NCBI RefSeq assembly: GCF_001005085.2
Contig: NZ_LBMU02000065.1
Location: 35,348 to 99,347 of the forward strand
Length of the DNA stretch: 64,000 nt
DNA from: Streptomyces humi
GTDB lineage: Bacteria; Actinomycetota; Actinomycetes; Streptomycetales; Streptomycetaceae
Reading direction: 5' to 3'
Position numbers and translations under genes: made by a program. Positions 25,566 through 32,937 of this stretch are shown in pieces; the first letter of the stretch is position 1; each line of letters starts with the position of its first letter. The notes beneath the pieces are model-generated. The model was not told the DNA's origin. It saw only the letters and a list, made by a program, of their open reading frames with translations, and searched no databases.

Positions 25566-26371
25566 GCGTCCCCCACCGGCACGAACCGCACCCGCGTCCC
25601 CGGCGCCAGCAACGCGGCCGGCACGCGCGCGTGATCCCACAGCACCGCCTCCGTCGTCCCGATCAGCTGCCAGCCGCCCGGCGACGAGCGCGGGTACACG
25701 CCGGTGTACGGCCCGGCCAGTGCCACCGCGCCCGCGGGAACGGCCGTGCGCGGGGTGGCCCGGCGCGGCACGTCGTAGCGGGCCGGAAGCCCGGTCAGAT
25801 AGCCGAAGCCGGGCGCGAAACCGCAGAAGGCGACGGTGAACTCGGTGCCCGCGTGGATACGGGCCACCTCCCGCTCGGACACCCCCCAGTGGGCGGCGAC
25901 GTCGGCGAGGTCCGGGCCGTCGTACCGCACGGGAAGCTCGATCGCGGCACGCGCGCGCGGGGGAGTGCGGGGGAACTCGGCGGTGGTCAGCTCGGCGGCC
26001 CGGCGGGCGGGGTCGTCGAGGCCGTCGAGCAGGACCGTGCGGGCGGCCGGCACGATCTCGCGGACCGTCAGCGAGCCCTCCGCGCGGCGGCGCACCAACT
26101 CGGCGTGCAGGGACTGCGCTTCCGCGCCGGAGCCGACCTCGATGAGCAGCGCGTCGTCGCCCACGAGGAGGGCGGTCATGGGCATGGCGCTTCCGGTTGC
26201 GGTTGCGGCTGCGGTTGCGGTTGCGGCTCCGGGTTCGACTGCGGCTGCGGCTGCGGCTCCGGTTCTGGTTTCGGCTCCGGGTTCGGCTGCGGTTCCGTTT
26301 CCGGCTGTGGCTGTGGCCGCGGCTCCGGTTCCGGTTCCGGTTCTGGTGCCGGTCTCTGCTGGTGTGCTCAT
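25562..26371 (-). CDS. pxpB: 5-oxoprolinase subunit B with low-complexity N-terminal extension
   Basis: The KipI/PxpB domain spans residues 65-269: LLVGDDALLIEVGS, REIVPAARTVLLDGLDDP, VARIHAGTEFTVAFCGFAPGFGYLTGLP and VPAGAVALAGPYTGVYPRSSPGGWQLIG. The ATG at 26371 overlaps the pxpA stop (ATGA). This start adds about 60 residues of Thr/Gly/Ala/Glu low-complexity sequence, encoded by hexanucleotide-like repeats, before the conserved domain. An internal Met-Pro-Met just before the domain is an alternative start. The coupling argues for the longer form. It forms the 5-oxoprolinase complex with PxpA and PxpC. Confidence 0.9.
   Translation of the reverse strand: MSTPAETGTRTGTGTGAAATATAGNGTAAEPGAETRTGAAAAAAVEPGAATATAAATATGSAMPMTALLVGDDALLIEVGSGAEAQSLHAELVRRRAEGSLTVREIVPAARTVLLDGLDDPARRAAELTTAEFPRTPPRARAAIELPVRYDGPDLADVAAHWGVSEREVARIHAGTEFTVAFCGFAPGFGYLTGLPARYDVPRRATPRTAVPAGAVALAGPYTGVYPRSSPGGWQLIGTTEAVLWDHARVPAALLAPGTRVRFVPVGDA
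26191..26350 (-). repeat. hexanucleotide-like simple repeat in the pxpB 5' coding region
   Basis: About 160 bp consist almost entirely of 6-bp units such as GGTTGC, GGCTGC, GGCTCC and GGTTCC (plus strand). They are in frame and encode an Ala/Thr/Gly-rich tract. Expansion or loss of units would change protein length without a frameshift. Confidence 0.85.
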
Positions 26372-27126
26372 GCGAAGGCCGCCACGGTCACGCCCGCCTC
26401 CGTGAGCCGTGCGCGCACCTTGTGCGCCAGCTCCACGGCGCCCGGGGTGTCGCCGTGCAGGCAGAGTGAGCGGGCGCGTACGGCGATGCGGGCGCCGGAG
26501 TGCGCGGTGACCGCCCCGGAGCGCGCCAGTTCCACCGAGCGCTCCACGACCACCTCCGGATCGCTGACCACCGCGCCCTCGTGCCCGCGCGGCACGAGCG
26601 TGCCCTGGTCGGTGTAGGCGCGGTCGGCGAACGCCTCCGTGACGGCCGGCAGCCCCGCCTGCCCGGCCAGCGCCAGCAGCCGGGAGCCGGGCAGCCCCAG
26701 GACGGGCAGCGAGCCGTCCGCGAGGCGCACCCCGTCGATCACCGCGGCGGCCTGCTCCTCGTCGTGCACGACCCTGTTGTAGAGCGCCCCGTGCGGTTTC
26801 ACGTACGCCACGCGCGAGCCCGCCGCGCGGGCGAAGACCTCGAGGGCGCCGATCTGGTAGGCCACCTCGGCCGCCAGCTCGGCGGGCGGCACGTCCATCG
26901 CGCGCCGCCCGAACCCCGCCAGGTCCCGGTAGGACACCTGGGCGCCGATCGTCACCCCGCGCCCGGCCGCCAGCTCGCACACCCGCCGCATGGTGGCCGC
27001 GTCCCCGGCATGGAAACCGCAGGCCACGTTGGCGCTGGTGACGACGGACAGCAGCCGCTCGTCGTCGGTGAGCCGCCAGCGGCCGAACCCCTCACCGAGG
27101 TCGGCGTTCAGATCGATCGAGGTCAT
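26368..27126 (-). CDS. pxpA: 5-oxoprolinase subunit A (LamB/YcsF family)
   Basis: The 252-residue protein opens with IDLNADLGEGFGRW and carries SANVACGFHAGDAATM, GVTIGAQVSYRDLAGFGRR, YVKPHGALYN, EAFADRAYTDQGTLVPR and CLHGDTPGAVELA. These are the complete set of LamB/YcsF motifs. PxpA works with PxpB and PxpC to hydrolyse 5-oxoproline using ATP. It lies 19 bp after the cyclase-family gene and overlaps pxpB by four bases. Confidence 0.95.
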   Translation of the reverse strand: MTSIDLNADLGEGFGRWRLTDDERLLSVVTSANVACGFHAGDAATMRRVCELAAGRGVTIGAQVSYRDLAGFGRRAMDVPPAELAAEVAYQIGALEVFARAAGSRVAYVKPHGALYNRVVHDEEQAAAVIDGVRLADGSLPVLGLPGSRLLALAGQAGLPAVTEAFADRAYTDQGTLVPRGHEGAVVSDPEVVVERSVELARSGAVTAHSGARIAVRARSLCLHGDTPGAVELAHKVRARLTEAGVTVAAFA

Positions 27127-27145
27127 GGATCCGCTGTCTCTCCTG

Positions 27146-27985
27146 TCAGGCCACGCGGAACTGCTCGTCGCGGGCGTCGCTGATGAACATCTGACCGGGC
27201 GCGTGAGTGATCGCGAACGGCGGCCGCGAGGCCATCACCGCCGCCTGCGGGGTCACCCCGCACGCCCAGAACACCGGGATGTCGTCCGGATCGGCGTCCA
27301 CCGGGTCGCCGAAGTCGGGCCGGCCGAGATCGGCGATGCCCAGCGCCGAGGGATCGCCGCAGTGTACGGGGGAGCCGTGCACCGCAGGGAGCAGACTGCT
27401 CTCCCGGATCGCCGCCGAGAGGTGCCGTGGCGGCACCGGGCGCATCGACACCACCATCGGCCCGCGCAACCGCCCCGCCGGGCGGCACGGGCGGCTCGTC
27501 ACGTACATCGGCACGTTCCGGCCCTGCTCGACATGACGGATCGGCACCCCGGCGCCGGCCAGTGCCCACTCGAACGTGAAGCTGCACCCGAGCAGGAACG
27601 ACACCAGGTCGTCCCGCCAGTACGCCGTCACGTCCGTCGGTTCGTCGGTCAACTCCCCGTCCCGCCACACCCGGTAGCGCGGCAGGTCGGTGCGCAGGTC
27701 CGCGCCCTCGGCGAGCACGGTGCCCGTGGCGCCGGCGTCGGTGACGTCGAGCACCGGACACGGCTTGGGGTTGCGCTGGCAGAACAGCAGCATGTCGTAC
27801 GCCCAGTCGGCGGGCACCGAGATCAGGTTGGCCTGCGTGTGGCCGGCCGCGACGCCGGCGGTGGCGCCCGTGAGGCCCTCCCGGAAGCGGGCCCGGGCGG
27901 TTTCCGGGCGCCACGCGTGCGCGTGCCCGTCGGTCAGGACGACAGGGCGGTCCTCCGTCACGAGGACGGGTTCCGTGTGGTTCAC
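27146..27985 (-). CDS. putative hydro-lyase of the DUF1445 / D-glutamate cyclase family
   Basis: The 279-residue protein carries family landmarks: HTQANLISVPADWAYDMLLFCQRNPKPCPVLDV, the region FLLGCSFTFEWALAGAG, NVPMYVTSRPC, GPMVVSMRP, GDPSALGIADLGRPDFGD, and VFWACGVTPQAAVM with the end APGQMFISD. The eukaryotic homologue (DGLUCY) cyclises D-glutamate to 5-oxo-D-proline. Here the gene sits between a transporter and pxpABC, which fits that activity. The GTG start overlaps the MFS stop (GTGA). The assignment of D-glutamate as substrate is an inference from family and context. Confidence 0.88.
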   Translation of the reverse strand: MNHTEPVLVTEDRPVVLTDGHAHAWRPETARARFREGLTGATAGVAAGHTQANLISVPADWAYDMLLFCQRNPKPCPVLDVTDAGATGTVLAEGADLRTDLPRYRVWRDGELTDEPTDVTAYWRDDLVSFLLGCSFTFEWALAGAGVPIRHVEQGRNVPMYVTSRPCRPAGRLRGPMVVSMRPVPPRHLSAAIRESSLLPAVHGSPVHCGDPSALGIADLGRPDFGDPVDADPDDIPVFWACGVTPQAAVMASRPPFAITHAPGQMFISDARDEQFRVA

Positions 27986-29301
27986 GCCAGTTCCTTTCCG
28001 CGCGTCTCCGGCAGCCCGAGCAGCGCCAGGGCGGCGAGTCCGTAGCCGGCCGCGCCGAACACCAGCGCGCCGCCGACGCCCCAGCTGTCGGCCAGGAAGC
28101 CCACCAGGGTCGGGAAGACCGCGCCGACCGCGCGGCCCGCGTTGTACGTGAAGCCCTGCCCGGTACCCCGGACCGCCGTCGGGTACAGCTCGCTCAGGTA
28201 CGAACCGAAGCCGCTGAAGATCGCCGACATGCAGAACCCGAGCGGGAAACCGAGGAGCAGGAGCAGCGTGTCGGCGCTGGCGGGGATGTTCGCGTACGCC
28301 AGCACGCAGACCGCCGACAGCAGCGCGAACAGCCAGATGTTCCGCCGCCTGCCCAGCCGGTCGGTGAGGTGGCCGCCGGTCAGGTAGCCGAGGAAGGCAC
28401 CGGAGATCAGGAAGGTCAGGTAGCCGCCGGTACCCACGACCGACAGCCCGCGTTCGGACTTGAGGTATGTCGGGATCCAGGTCGCCAGCGTGTAGTAGCC
28501 GCCCTGCACGCCGGTGGACAGCAGACCCGCGAAGACCGTGGTGCGCAGCAGACCGGGCGTCTCGGCGGTACCCGGCCGGAAGATCGCCGTGAACGAGCCG
28601 CGCTCCGCGTTCTGTTCGCGCACCGCCGTCGCCTGCGGGGCGTCGTGCACCCGGCGGCGCAGCCACACCACGAGGAGCGCGGGCAGCGCGCCGGTCCAGA
28701 ACATCACCCGCCAGGCCATGTCGTCGCCGACGAACGAGTAGACCAGCGTGTAGACGATCGCCGCGAGGGCCCAGCCGACGGCCCAGGAGCTCTGCACGGC
28801 ACCCAGGGTGCGGCCCCGGTGCCGGGCGCTCGCGTACTCGGCGACCAGGATCGCGCCGACCGCCCACTCGCCGCCGAAACCGAGGCCCTGGAGCGCGCGG
28901 AACACCAGCAGGGTCTCGTAGGTGGGTGCGAAACCGCAGGCCACCGTGAAGACCGCGTAGGTGATCACCGTGATCATCAGTGCCCGGACCCGGCCGACCC
29001 GGTCCGCGAAGACACCCGCCACGGCGCCGCCGACCGCGGAGACCACCAGGGTGACCGTGGTGAACAGGCCGGTCTGGCCGCTGTCCAGACCGAAGTACGC
29101 CGCGAGCGCGACCATGCTCAGCGGCAGGGTGAAGTAGTCGTACGAATCCAGGGCATAGCCGCCGAAAGCACCGGCGAACGCGCGTCGGCCACGCGGGCCA
29201 AGGGCGCGCAGCCAGCCGAACGCGCCGTCCTCGGCGGCGCGTTCGCCCCTGGCCGGGGATGTGTCGGAGGTCACGGCCTGCGGTGGAGGGGTCGTGCTCA
29301 T
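27982..29301 (-). CDS. MFS transporter (sugar/aromatic-acid porter-like)
   Basis: The 439-residue protein has 12 membrane helices. It carries ADRVGRVRALMI between helices 2 and 3, RALQGLGFGGEWAVGAILVAEYASARHRGRTLGAVQSSWAVG (helices 4-5) and a matching second-half loop GGHLTDRLGRRRNIW. This is the metabolite:H+ symporter branch that takes up carboxylates. It is the first gene of the operon with the cyclase and pxpABC and so probably imports the pathway substrate (D-glutamate, 5-oxoproline or a related acid). The ATG at 29301 has GAGGTG just upstream. Confidence 0.9.
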   Translation of the reverse strand: MSTTPPPQAVTSDTSPARGERAAEDGAFGWLRALGPRGRRAFAGAFGGYALDSYDYFTLPLSMVALAAYFGLDSGQTGLFTTVTLVVSAVGGAVAGVFADRVGRVRALMITVITYAVFTVACGFAPTYETLLVFRALQGLGFGGEWAVGAILVAEYASARHRGRTLGAVQSSWAVGWALAAIVYTLVYSFVGDDMAWRVMFWTGALPALLVVWLRRRVHDAPQATAVREQNAERGSFTAIFRPGTAETPGLLRTTVFAGLLSTGVQGGYYTLATWIPTYLKSERGLSVVGTGGYLTFLISGAFLGYLTGGHLTDRLGRRRNIWLFALLSAVCVLAYANIPASADTLLLLLGFPLGFCMSAIFSGFGSYLSELYPTAVRGTGQGFTYNAGRAVGAVFPTLVGFLADSWGVGGALVFGAAGYGLAALALLGLPETRGKELA

Positions 29302-29386
29302 GGGCACCTCGCAGATGAGGGACGGAGGGTGCGGGGACTGAGCAGTGCGGAGCCGTTCCATGAGGAGCGTGATGAGCACCGTAGAG

Positions 29387-29401
29387 GATTGTTCAACGAT
29401 C
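29387..29401. promoter_or_regulatory. putative GntR operator in the divergent promoter
   Basis: GATTGTTCAACGATC is a near-perfect palindrome (7-bp arms, one mismatch, 1-nt centre) in an AT-rich patch between the MFS operon and gntR. Size and TTGT/ACAA-like core suit GntR/FCD regulators. Confidence 0.5.
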
Positions 29402-29451
29402 CCTCAATACCTACGTTGTCTCGTTCTTGGGTCTGCGGTTGAATTCCGGGC

Positions 29452-30147
29452 ATGGCAGAGCAGCTGACGGGACTGGCCGACGACCGCGCCCTCCTCGGGC
29501 GGACCAGCACCGCCGAACGGGTCTCCGACATCCTCAGGAGCCGGATCGCCGACGGCTTCTTCCCGCCGGGCACCCGCCTGTCGGAGGACGGCATCGGCGG
29601 CGCCCTGGGGGTGTCCCGCAACACCCTGCGCGAGGCGTTCCGGCTGCTCACCCACGAAAGACTGCTGGTCCACGAGCTCAACAGGGGCGTGTTCGTGCGG
29701 GTCCTGACCGTCGAGGACGTCGAGGACATCTACCGCACCCGCGTCCTCGTGGAGTGCGCCGTCGTGCGCGGCCTCGGCGAGCCGCCGTACGTCCTGGACG
29801 CCCTGTCCGCGGCGGTCACCGAGGGGCAGTCGGCGGCGGCCGCGGATGACTGGAAAGCGGTGGGCACGGCCAATATCCACTTCCACCGGGAACTCGTCGC
29901 CCTCGCCGGCAGCGAACGCACCGACGAACTGATGCGCAGTGTCTTCGCCGAACTCCGCCTGGCGTTCCACGTGGTGGACGACCCCCACGCCCTGCACGAG
30001 CCGTACCTGGCCCGGAACCGCGAGATCCTCCAGGCGCTCAGGACCGGCGACCGGTGCGGGGCGGAACGCCTGCTCGAGACGTACCTCACGGACTCCCTGG
30101 AACGAGTGGTGGACGTCTACCGCCGCCGAGTCGACAGCGCCCCGTGA
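29452..30147 (+). CDS. GntR-family regulator, FCD (FadR C-terminal-like) subfamily
   Basis: The 231-residue regulator has an N-terminal winged helix (SDILRSRIADGFFPPGTRLSEDGIGGALGVSRNTLREAFRLLTHERLLVHELNRGVFV) and an all-helical FCD domain with metal/ligand residues in DIYRTRVLVECAVV, NIHFHRELVALAGS and DDPHALHEPYLARNREILQAL. It is divergent from the transporter-cyclase-pxpABC operon and most likely represses it, with an amino or organic acid as inducer. The stop codon runs directly into a 14-bp tandem array. Confidence 0.94.
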   Translation: MAEQLTGLADDRALLGRTSTAERVSDILRSRIADGFFPPGTRLSEDGIGGALGVSRNTLREAFRLLTHERLLVHELNRGVFVRVLTVEDVEDIYRTRVLVECAVVRGLGEPPYVLDALSAAVTEGQSAAAADDWKAVGTANIHFHRELVALAGSERTDELMRSVFAELRLAFHVVDDPHALHEPYLARNREILQALRTGDRCGAERLLETYLTDSLERVVDVYRRRVDSAP

Positions 30148-30229
30148 TCCCGGCGCGGCGATCCCGGCGTGGCGATCCCGGCGTGGCGATCCCGGCGTGG
30201 CGATCGCAGCGTCGTGATCTCGGCGCCCC
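30146..30229 (+). repeat. 14-bp tandem repeat, six units, starting in the gntR stop codon
   Basis: GATCCCGGCGTGGC recurs head to tail from 30146 to 30201 (the first unit with one change), followed by two diverged units to 30229. The first two bases of the array are the last two of the TGA stop. Confidence 0.9.
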
Positions 30230-30233
30230 GTGA

Positions 30234-30263
30234 GAGGCGCGGGGAACTGCGCGACCAGCCACG
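30234..30263 (+). repeat. Streptomyces intergenic repeat, copy 1
   Basis: This copy includes GGAACTGCGCGACCAGCC, a sequence seen very often between Streptomyces genes. A near-identical inverted copy is at 31921-31941 (19 of 21 bases). Confidence 0.7.
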
Positions 30264-30368
30264 TACGGCCCGCACTCCCACGAACCACCCGCAGTCGCCC
30301 GGCGCTCCCGGCGGAGCCGTCCCGCGCCGTTTGGGTCGTTGTCAGACCAAGGACCTAGTCTGTGCACC

Positions 30369-31895
30369 GTGACTTCGCCTGCACCGACGGACAGCGTTCC
30401 GCCCCAGCTCAGCGCGGGGCCGCGCCCAGCACCGGGCCCGGCCGCCGACGAAGGGCTGGCGCGGCGGCTGCGCGCGCTCGCGTGCACCGCGCCGCTGCAC
30501 GACCTGGACGCGCGCAAGGCGAACCTGGCCGGCGAGTACTCGGTGTACGGCATGGCCGAGGTGGCCCTCTCCGCCATCGACCTGGTCACGCTGAACATGG
30601 ACTTCGACACCGGCGCCGACCACGAGCAGATCGTCGCCCGGCTCATCCCGCGCATCTCCGCCCAGACCCCGCACCGTCCCACCGCCGAGCACGAGCGGGT
30701 CGCCCGCTGGGTCCTGGAGAACCTGATCAACGTGGGCAGCGTGGACCGCGGCTTCCGCGCGGTGTACGGCACCTTCGCGCCCGACGGCTCGTACGTCCGC
30801 CGGGACTACGACTTCAAGCTGATCGAGGAGGTGCCGGGCCCCGGCGGCACGGTCTACCTCCGCACCACCGACGAAGCGGTCAACGTCCTGGTCGGCGCCC
30901 TCGACACGGATGTCACCAGCGCCCAGATCGCCGCCGAGGTCAAGCTGGAGGTGCTGATCAACCGCGGCCGGCTCGCCGACGCCCAGCTCGCCGCGGAGCA
31001 GGCCCGCTACCGGACCGTGCAGTACTCGGAGACCCTGCGCCGTGCCCTGGAGGCCACCCGGCGCAACGTGCGCGCGGTGGACTGGCTCAACGCCGTGCCC
31101 GACATGATCGCCGAGGCGCTGGACCACGTCGCCGACCGGTACCGGCACGAGAACGCGATCCTCACCAACATCCGCAAGGCCCGTGACGAGACGGAGGACG
31201 CCGAGAACAAGCGGCGCGCCGCCGAGCTCGTCGACATCGTCAAGGACTGCATCCGACGCCACACCCAGTTGCAGTCGCGACTGCTGGAAGCCGGGCCGCT
31301 GTTCCGCGCGGAGCAGGACCGGCAGGCGTTCGCGACGCCCATGACCACGTCCGGTACGGACCTGTACGGGCATCTCCTGGCGCCGCTGCTGCCGTTGCCG
31401 CTGGAGCAGGCGAGCCGGGTCACGGGGGCGTTCTTCGCGCGCGGGGCAGGGCTGCGGACGCCGGTGTCGGTCCGGGTGGGCGACCTCGTCGACATATTGC
31501 TCACACCGCCCGTGGAGCGGGAGCACCTGGGCGCGGAGATGCCGGAGCCGGACCTCATCGCCACGCCGGACGACAGCCGGTTCAGCGAGGAGCAGCTGGC
31601 TGCCGCCATGGAGCTGCTGGACCTCCCGGCCGACGCCCCGCGGAGGCTGTCGGGGCTGCTGGCGGAGGCCCGGCGGTCGGATCCCGACCTGCCTTATCTG
31701 GTCGCCTTGTTGGCGGTGCATGCGGCCAGTCCGGCCGTCGGAACCGCGTATCGGCAGGGCGAGGAGAAGCTGTTGTTCGCGGTGGACGACGGGACCGAGC
31801 TGGACGATCCCGAGTTCGGCGGGGCGGATCTGATCGTGGGGACCGCTCTGCTGGACGCGGTGGGGATGGCCGCCGACCGGACCGAGGCCGCGTGA
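30369..31895 (+). CDS. kleisin-like (MksF/JetA-type) subunit of an SMC operon, candidate
   Basis: The 508-residue cytoplasmic protein is mostly helical. An N-terminal region with a possible winged helix (AEHERVARWVLENLINVGSVDRGFRAVYGTF) is followed by a long helical middle (AAEVKLEVLINRGRLADAQLAAEQARYRTVQYSETLRRALEA to RHTQLQSRLLEAGPLF) and a C-terminal globular part. No enzyme motif is seen. Length, helical make-up and position as first gene before a winged-helix protein and a giant SMC-like ATPase match the MksF/JetA slot of MksBEF and Wadjet systems. The GTG at 30369 is preferred; with almost no leader, the mRNA may be leaderless. Homology is inferred from architecture only. Confidence 0.75.
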   Translation: MTSPAPTDSVPPQLSAGPRPAPGPAADEGLARRLRALACTAPLHDLDARKANLAGEYSVYGMAEVALSAIDLVTLNMDFDTGADHEQIVARLIPRISAQTPHRPTAEHERVARWVLENLINVGSVDRGFRAVYGTFAPDGSYVRRDYDFKLIEEVPGPGGTVYLRTTDEAVNVLVGALDTDVTSAQIAAEVKLEVLINRGRLADAQLAAEQARYRTVQYSETLRRALEATRRNVRAVDWLNAVPDMIAEALDHVADRYRHENAILTNIRKARDETEDAENKRRAAELVDIVKDCIRRHTQLQSRLLEAGPLFRAEQDRQAFATPMTTSGTDLYGHLLAPLLPLPLEQASRVTGAFFARGAGLRTPVSVRVGDLVDILLTPPVEREHLGAEMPEPDLIATPDDSRFSEEQLAAAMELLDLPADAPRRLSGLLAEARRSDPDLPYLVALLAVHAASPAVGTAYRQGEEKLLFAVDDGTELDDPEFGGADLIVGTALLDAVGMAADRTEAA

Positions 31896-31920
31896 TGTCG
31901 TGTGCCGGGTGCGGGTCCGT

Positions 31921-31963
31921 CGTGGCCGGTCGCGCGGTTCCTCCCCCAGCCTTCGGCCGGGGG
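31921..31963. repeat. Streptomyces intergenic repeat, inverted copy 2, with adjacent hairpin
   Basis: Bases 31921-31941 match the reverse complement of 30243-30263 with two changes. Right after it, CCCCCAGCC-TTC-GGCCGGGGG (31943-31963) can form a hairpin between the first two genes of the SMC operon. Confidence 0.65.
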
Positions 31964-32028
31964 TACCCCCAGCGCCCTTCGGGGACGCATCAGCACATCC
32001 CTGTTCTTGAGTTCGAGGAGTTGTCGTC

Positions 32029-32898
32029 GTGAGCGAGTACGTCGAGGCTGAGGCGTCCGCCGGGGCGGCGCCCGCTGCCGTCACGCCGGCCGATGCCGCC
32101 GATGCCGCGCGGCTCGTCGCCTTCGGGCTTCAGCCCAAGCTTCAGCCCGCGCGTGATCAGGAGTACACCGAACTGCTGCGGCGCTACCGCGAGGACCCGG
32201 CCTTCGCGCGGCTCGCGGACGCCGTGGCCGCCGGGCTCGGGCTGGTGGTGCTGGAGGTGTCGCCCCGCGCGGGGATGGCCGTGACCGCCGCCGAGGACTC
32301 GGTGTTCGCCGTTCGCATGGGCGACTACGCGCGTCGTACGTCAGCGGACGGCGGCGACCGGTTCCTGCACGGGCTCGCCCATCTCGCCGTCGCCGCGCTG
32401 GCGTTCCCGCGCCCCGAGGACCTGGCCGACGACGGCTACATCGGGCGGATCACGGTCAACGGCGTCGACGCCTTCGTCCGCCAGGCCTGCCGGCGCCTGG
32501 AGGAGCGTGCCGAGGAACTGGGGGAGAACACCGACCCGGCCACCGACGCCCCCGGCCTGGAGGCCGCCTGGCGGATCTGGGCCAGACGCAGCGCGACCGG
32601 CGCCACCAAGGACGCCCGCAGGCTGGCCGGTTCCACCACCGGCATCATCGGCAAGGCGGTCGCCTTCCTCACCGACTCCGGCTTCCTCCAGCGCACCGGC
32701 GACGACCAGGGCGGCACCTACCGCACGACCGCCCGCTACCAGCTCCAGGTGCGGGACATGGCCGGCGGCGCCGCCATGGCCGAGCTGCTGGAACTCGGCG
32801 TCGTCCCGGTCACCGACGGCACGGCCACGCTGATGCCCGCCGAGCACACCGAGGACCTGGACCTGGTCGCCGACGCCGGGCTGCCGTTCCACTCCTGA
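32029..32898 (+). CDS. winged-helix (KITE/MksE/JetB-like) subunit of an SMC operon, candidate
   Basis: The 289-residue protein has an Ala-rich start, a helical first half (RDQEYTELLRRYREDPAFARLADAVAAGLGLVVLEVSPRAG) and a clear C-terminal winged helix: STTGIIGKAVAFLTDSGFLQRTGDDQGGTYRTTARYQLQVRDMA. KITE proteins bind kleisins through such winged helices and are encoded just before the SMC gene in MksBEF, MukFEB and JetABC operons, as here. The GTG at 32029 follows GAGGAG. It is 39 bp from the ATPase gene. The family call is from fold pattern and order, not a search. Confidence 0.78.
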   Translation: MSEYVEAEASAGAAPAAVTPADAADAARLVAFGLQPKLQPARDQEYTELLRRYREDPAFARLADAVAAGLGLVVLEVSPRAGMAVTAAEDSVFAVRMGDYARRTSADGGDRFLHGLAHLAVAALAFPRPEDLADDGYIGRITVNGVDAFVRQACRRLEERAEELGENTDPATDAPGLEAAWRIWARRSATGATKDARRLAGSTTGIIGKAVAFLTDSGFLQRTGDDQGGTYRTTARYQLQVRDMAGGAAMAELLELGVVPVTDGTATLMPAEHTEDLDLVADAGLPFHS

Positions 32899-32937
32899 GC
32901 CCTCAGAACCCTTTCCCACGTCTTACGAGAGTCCGCC

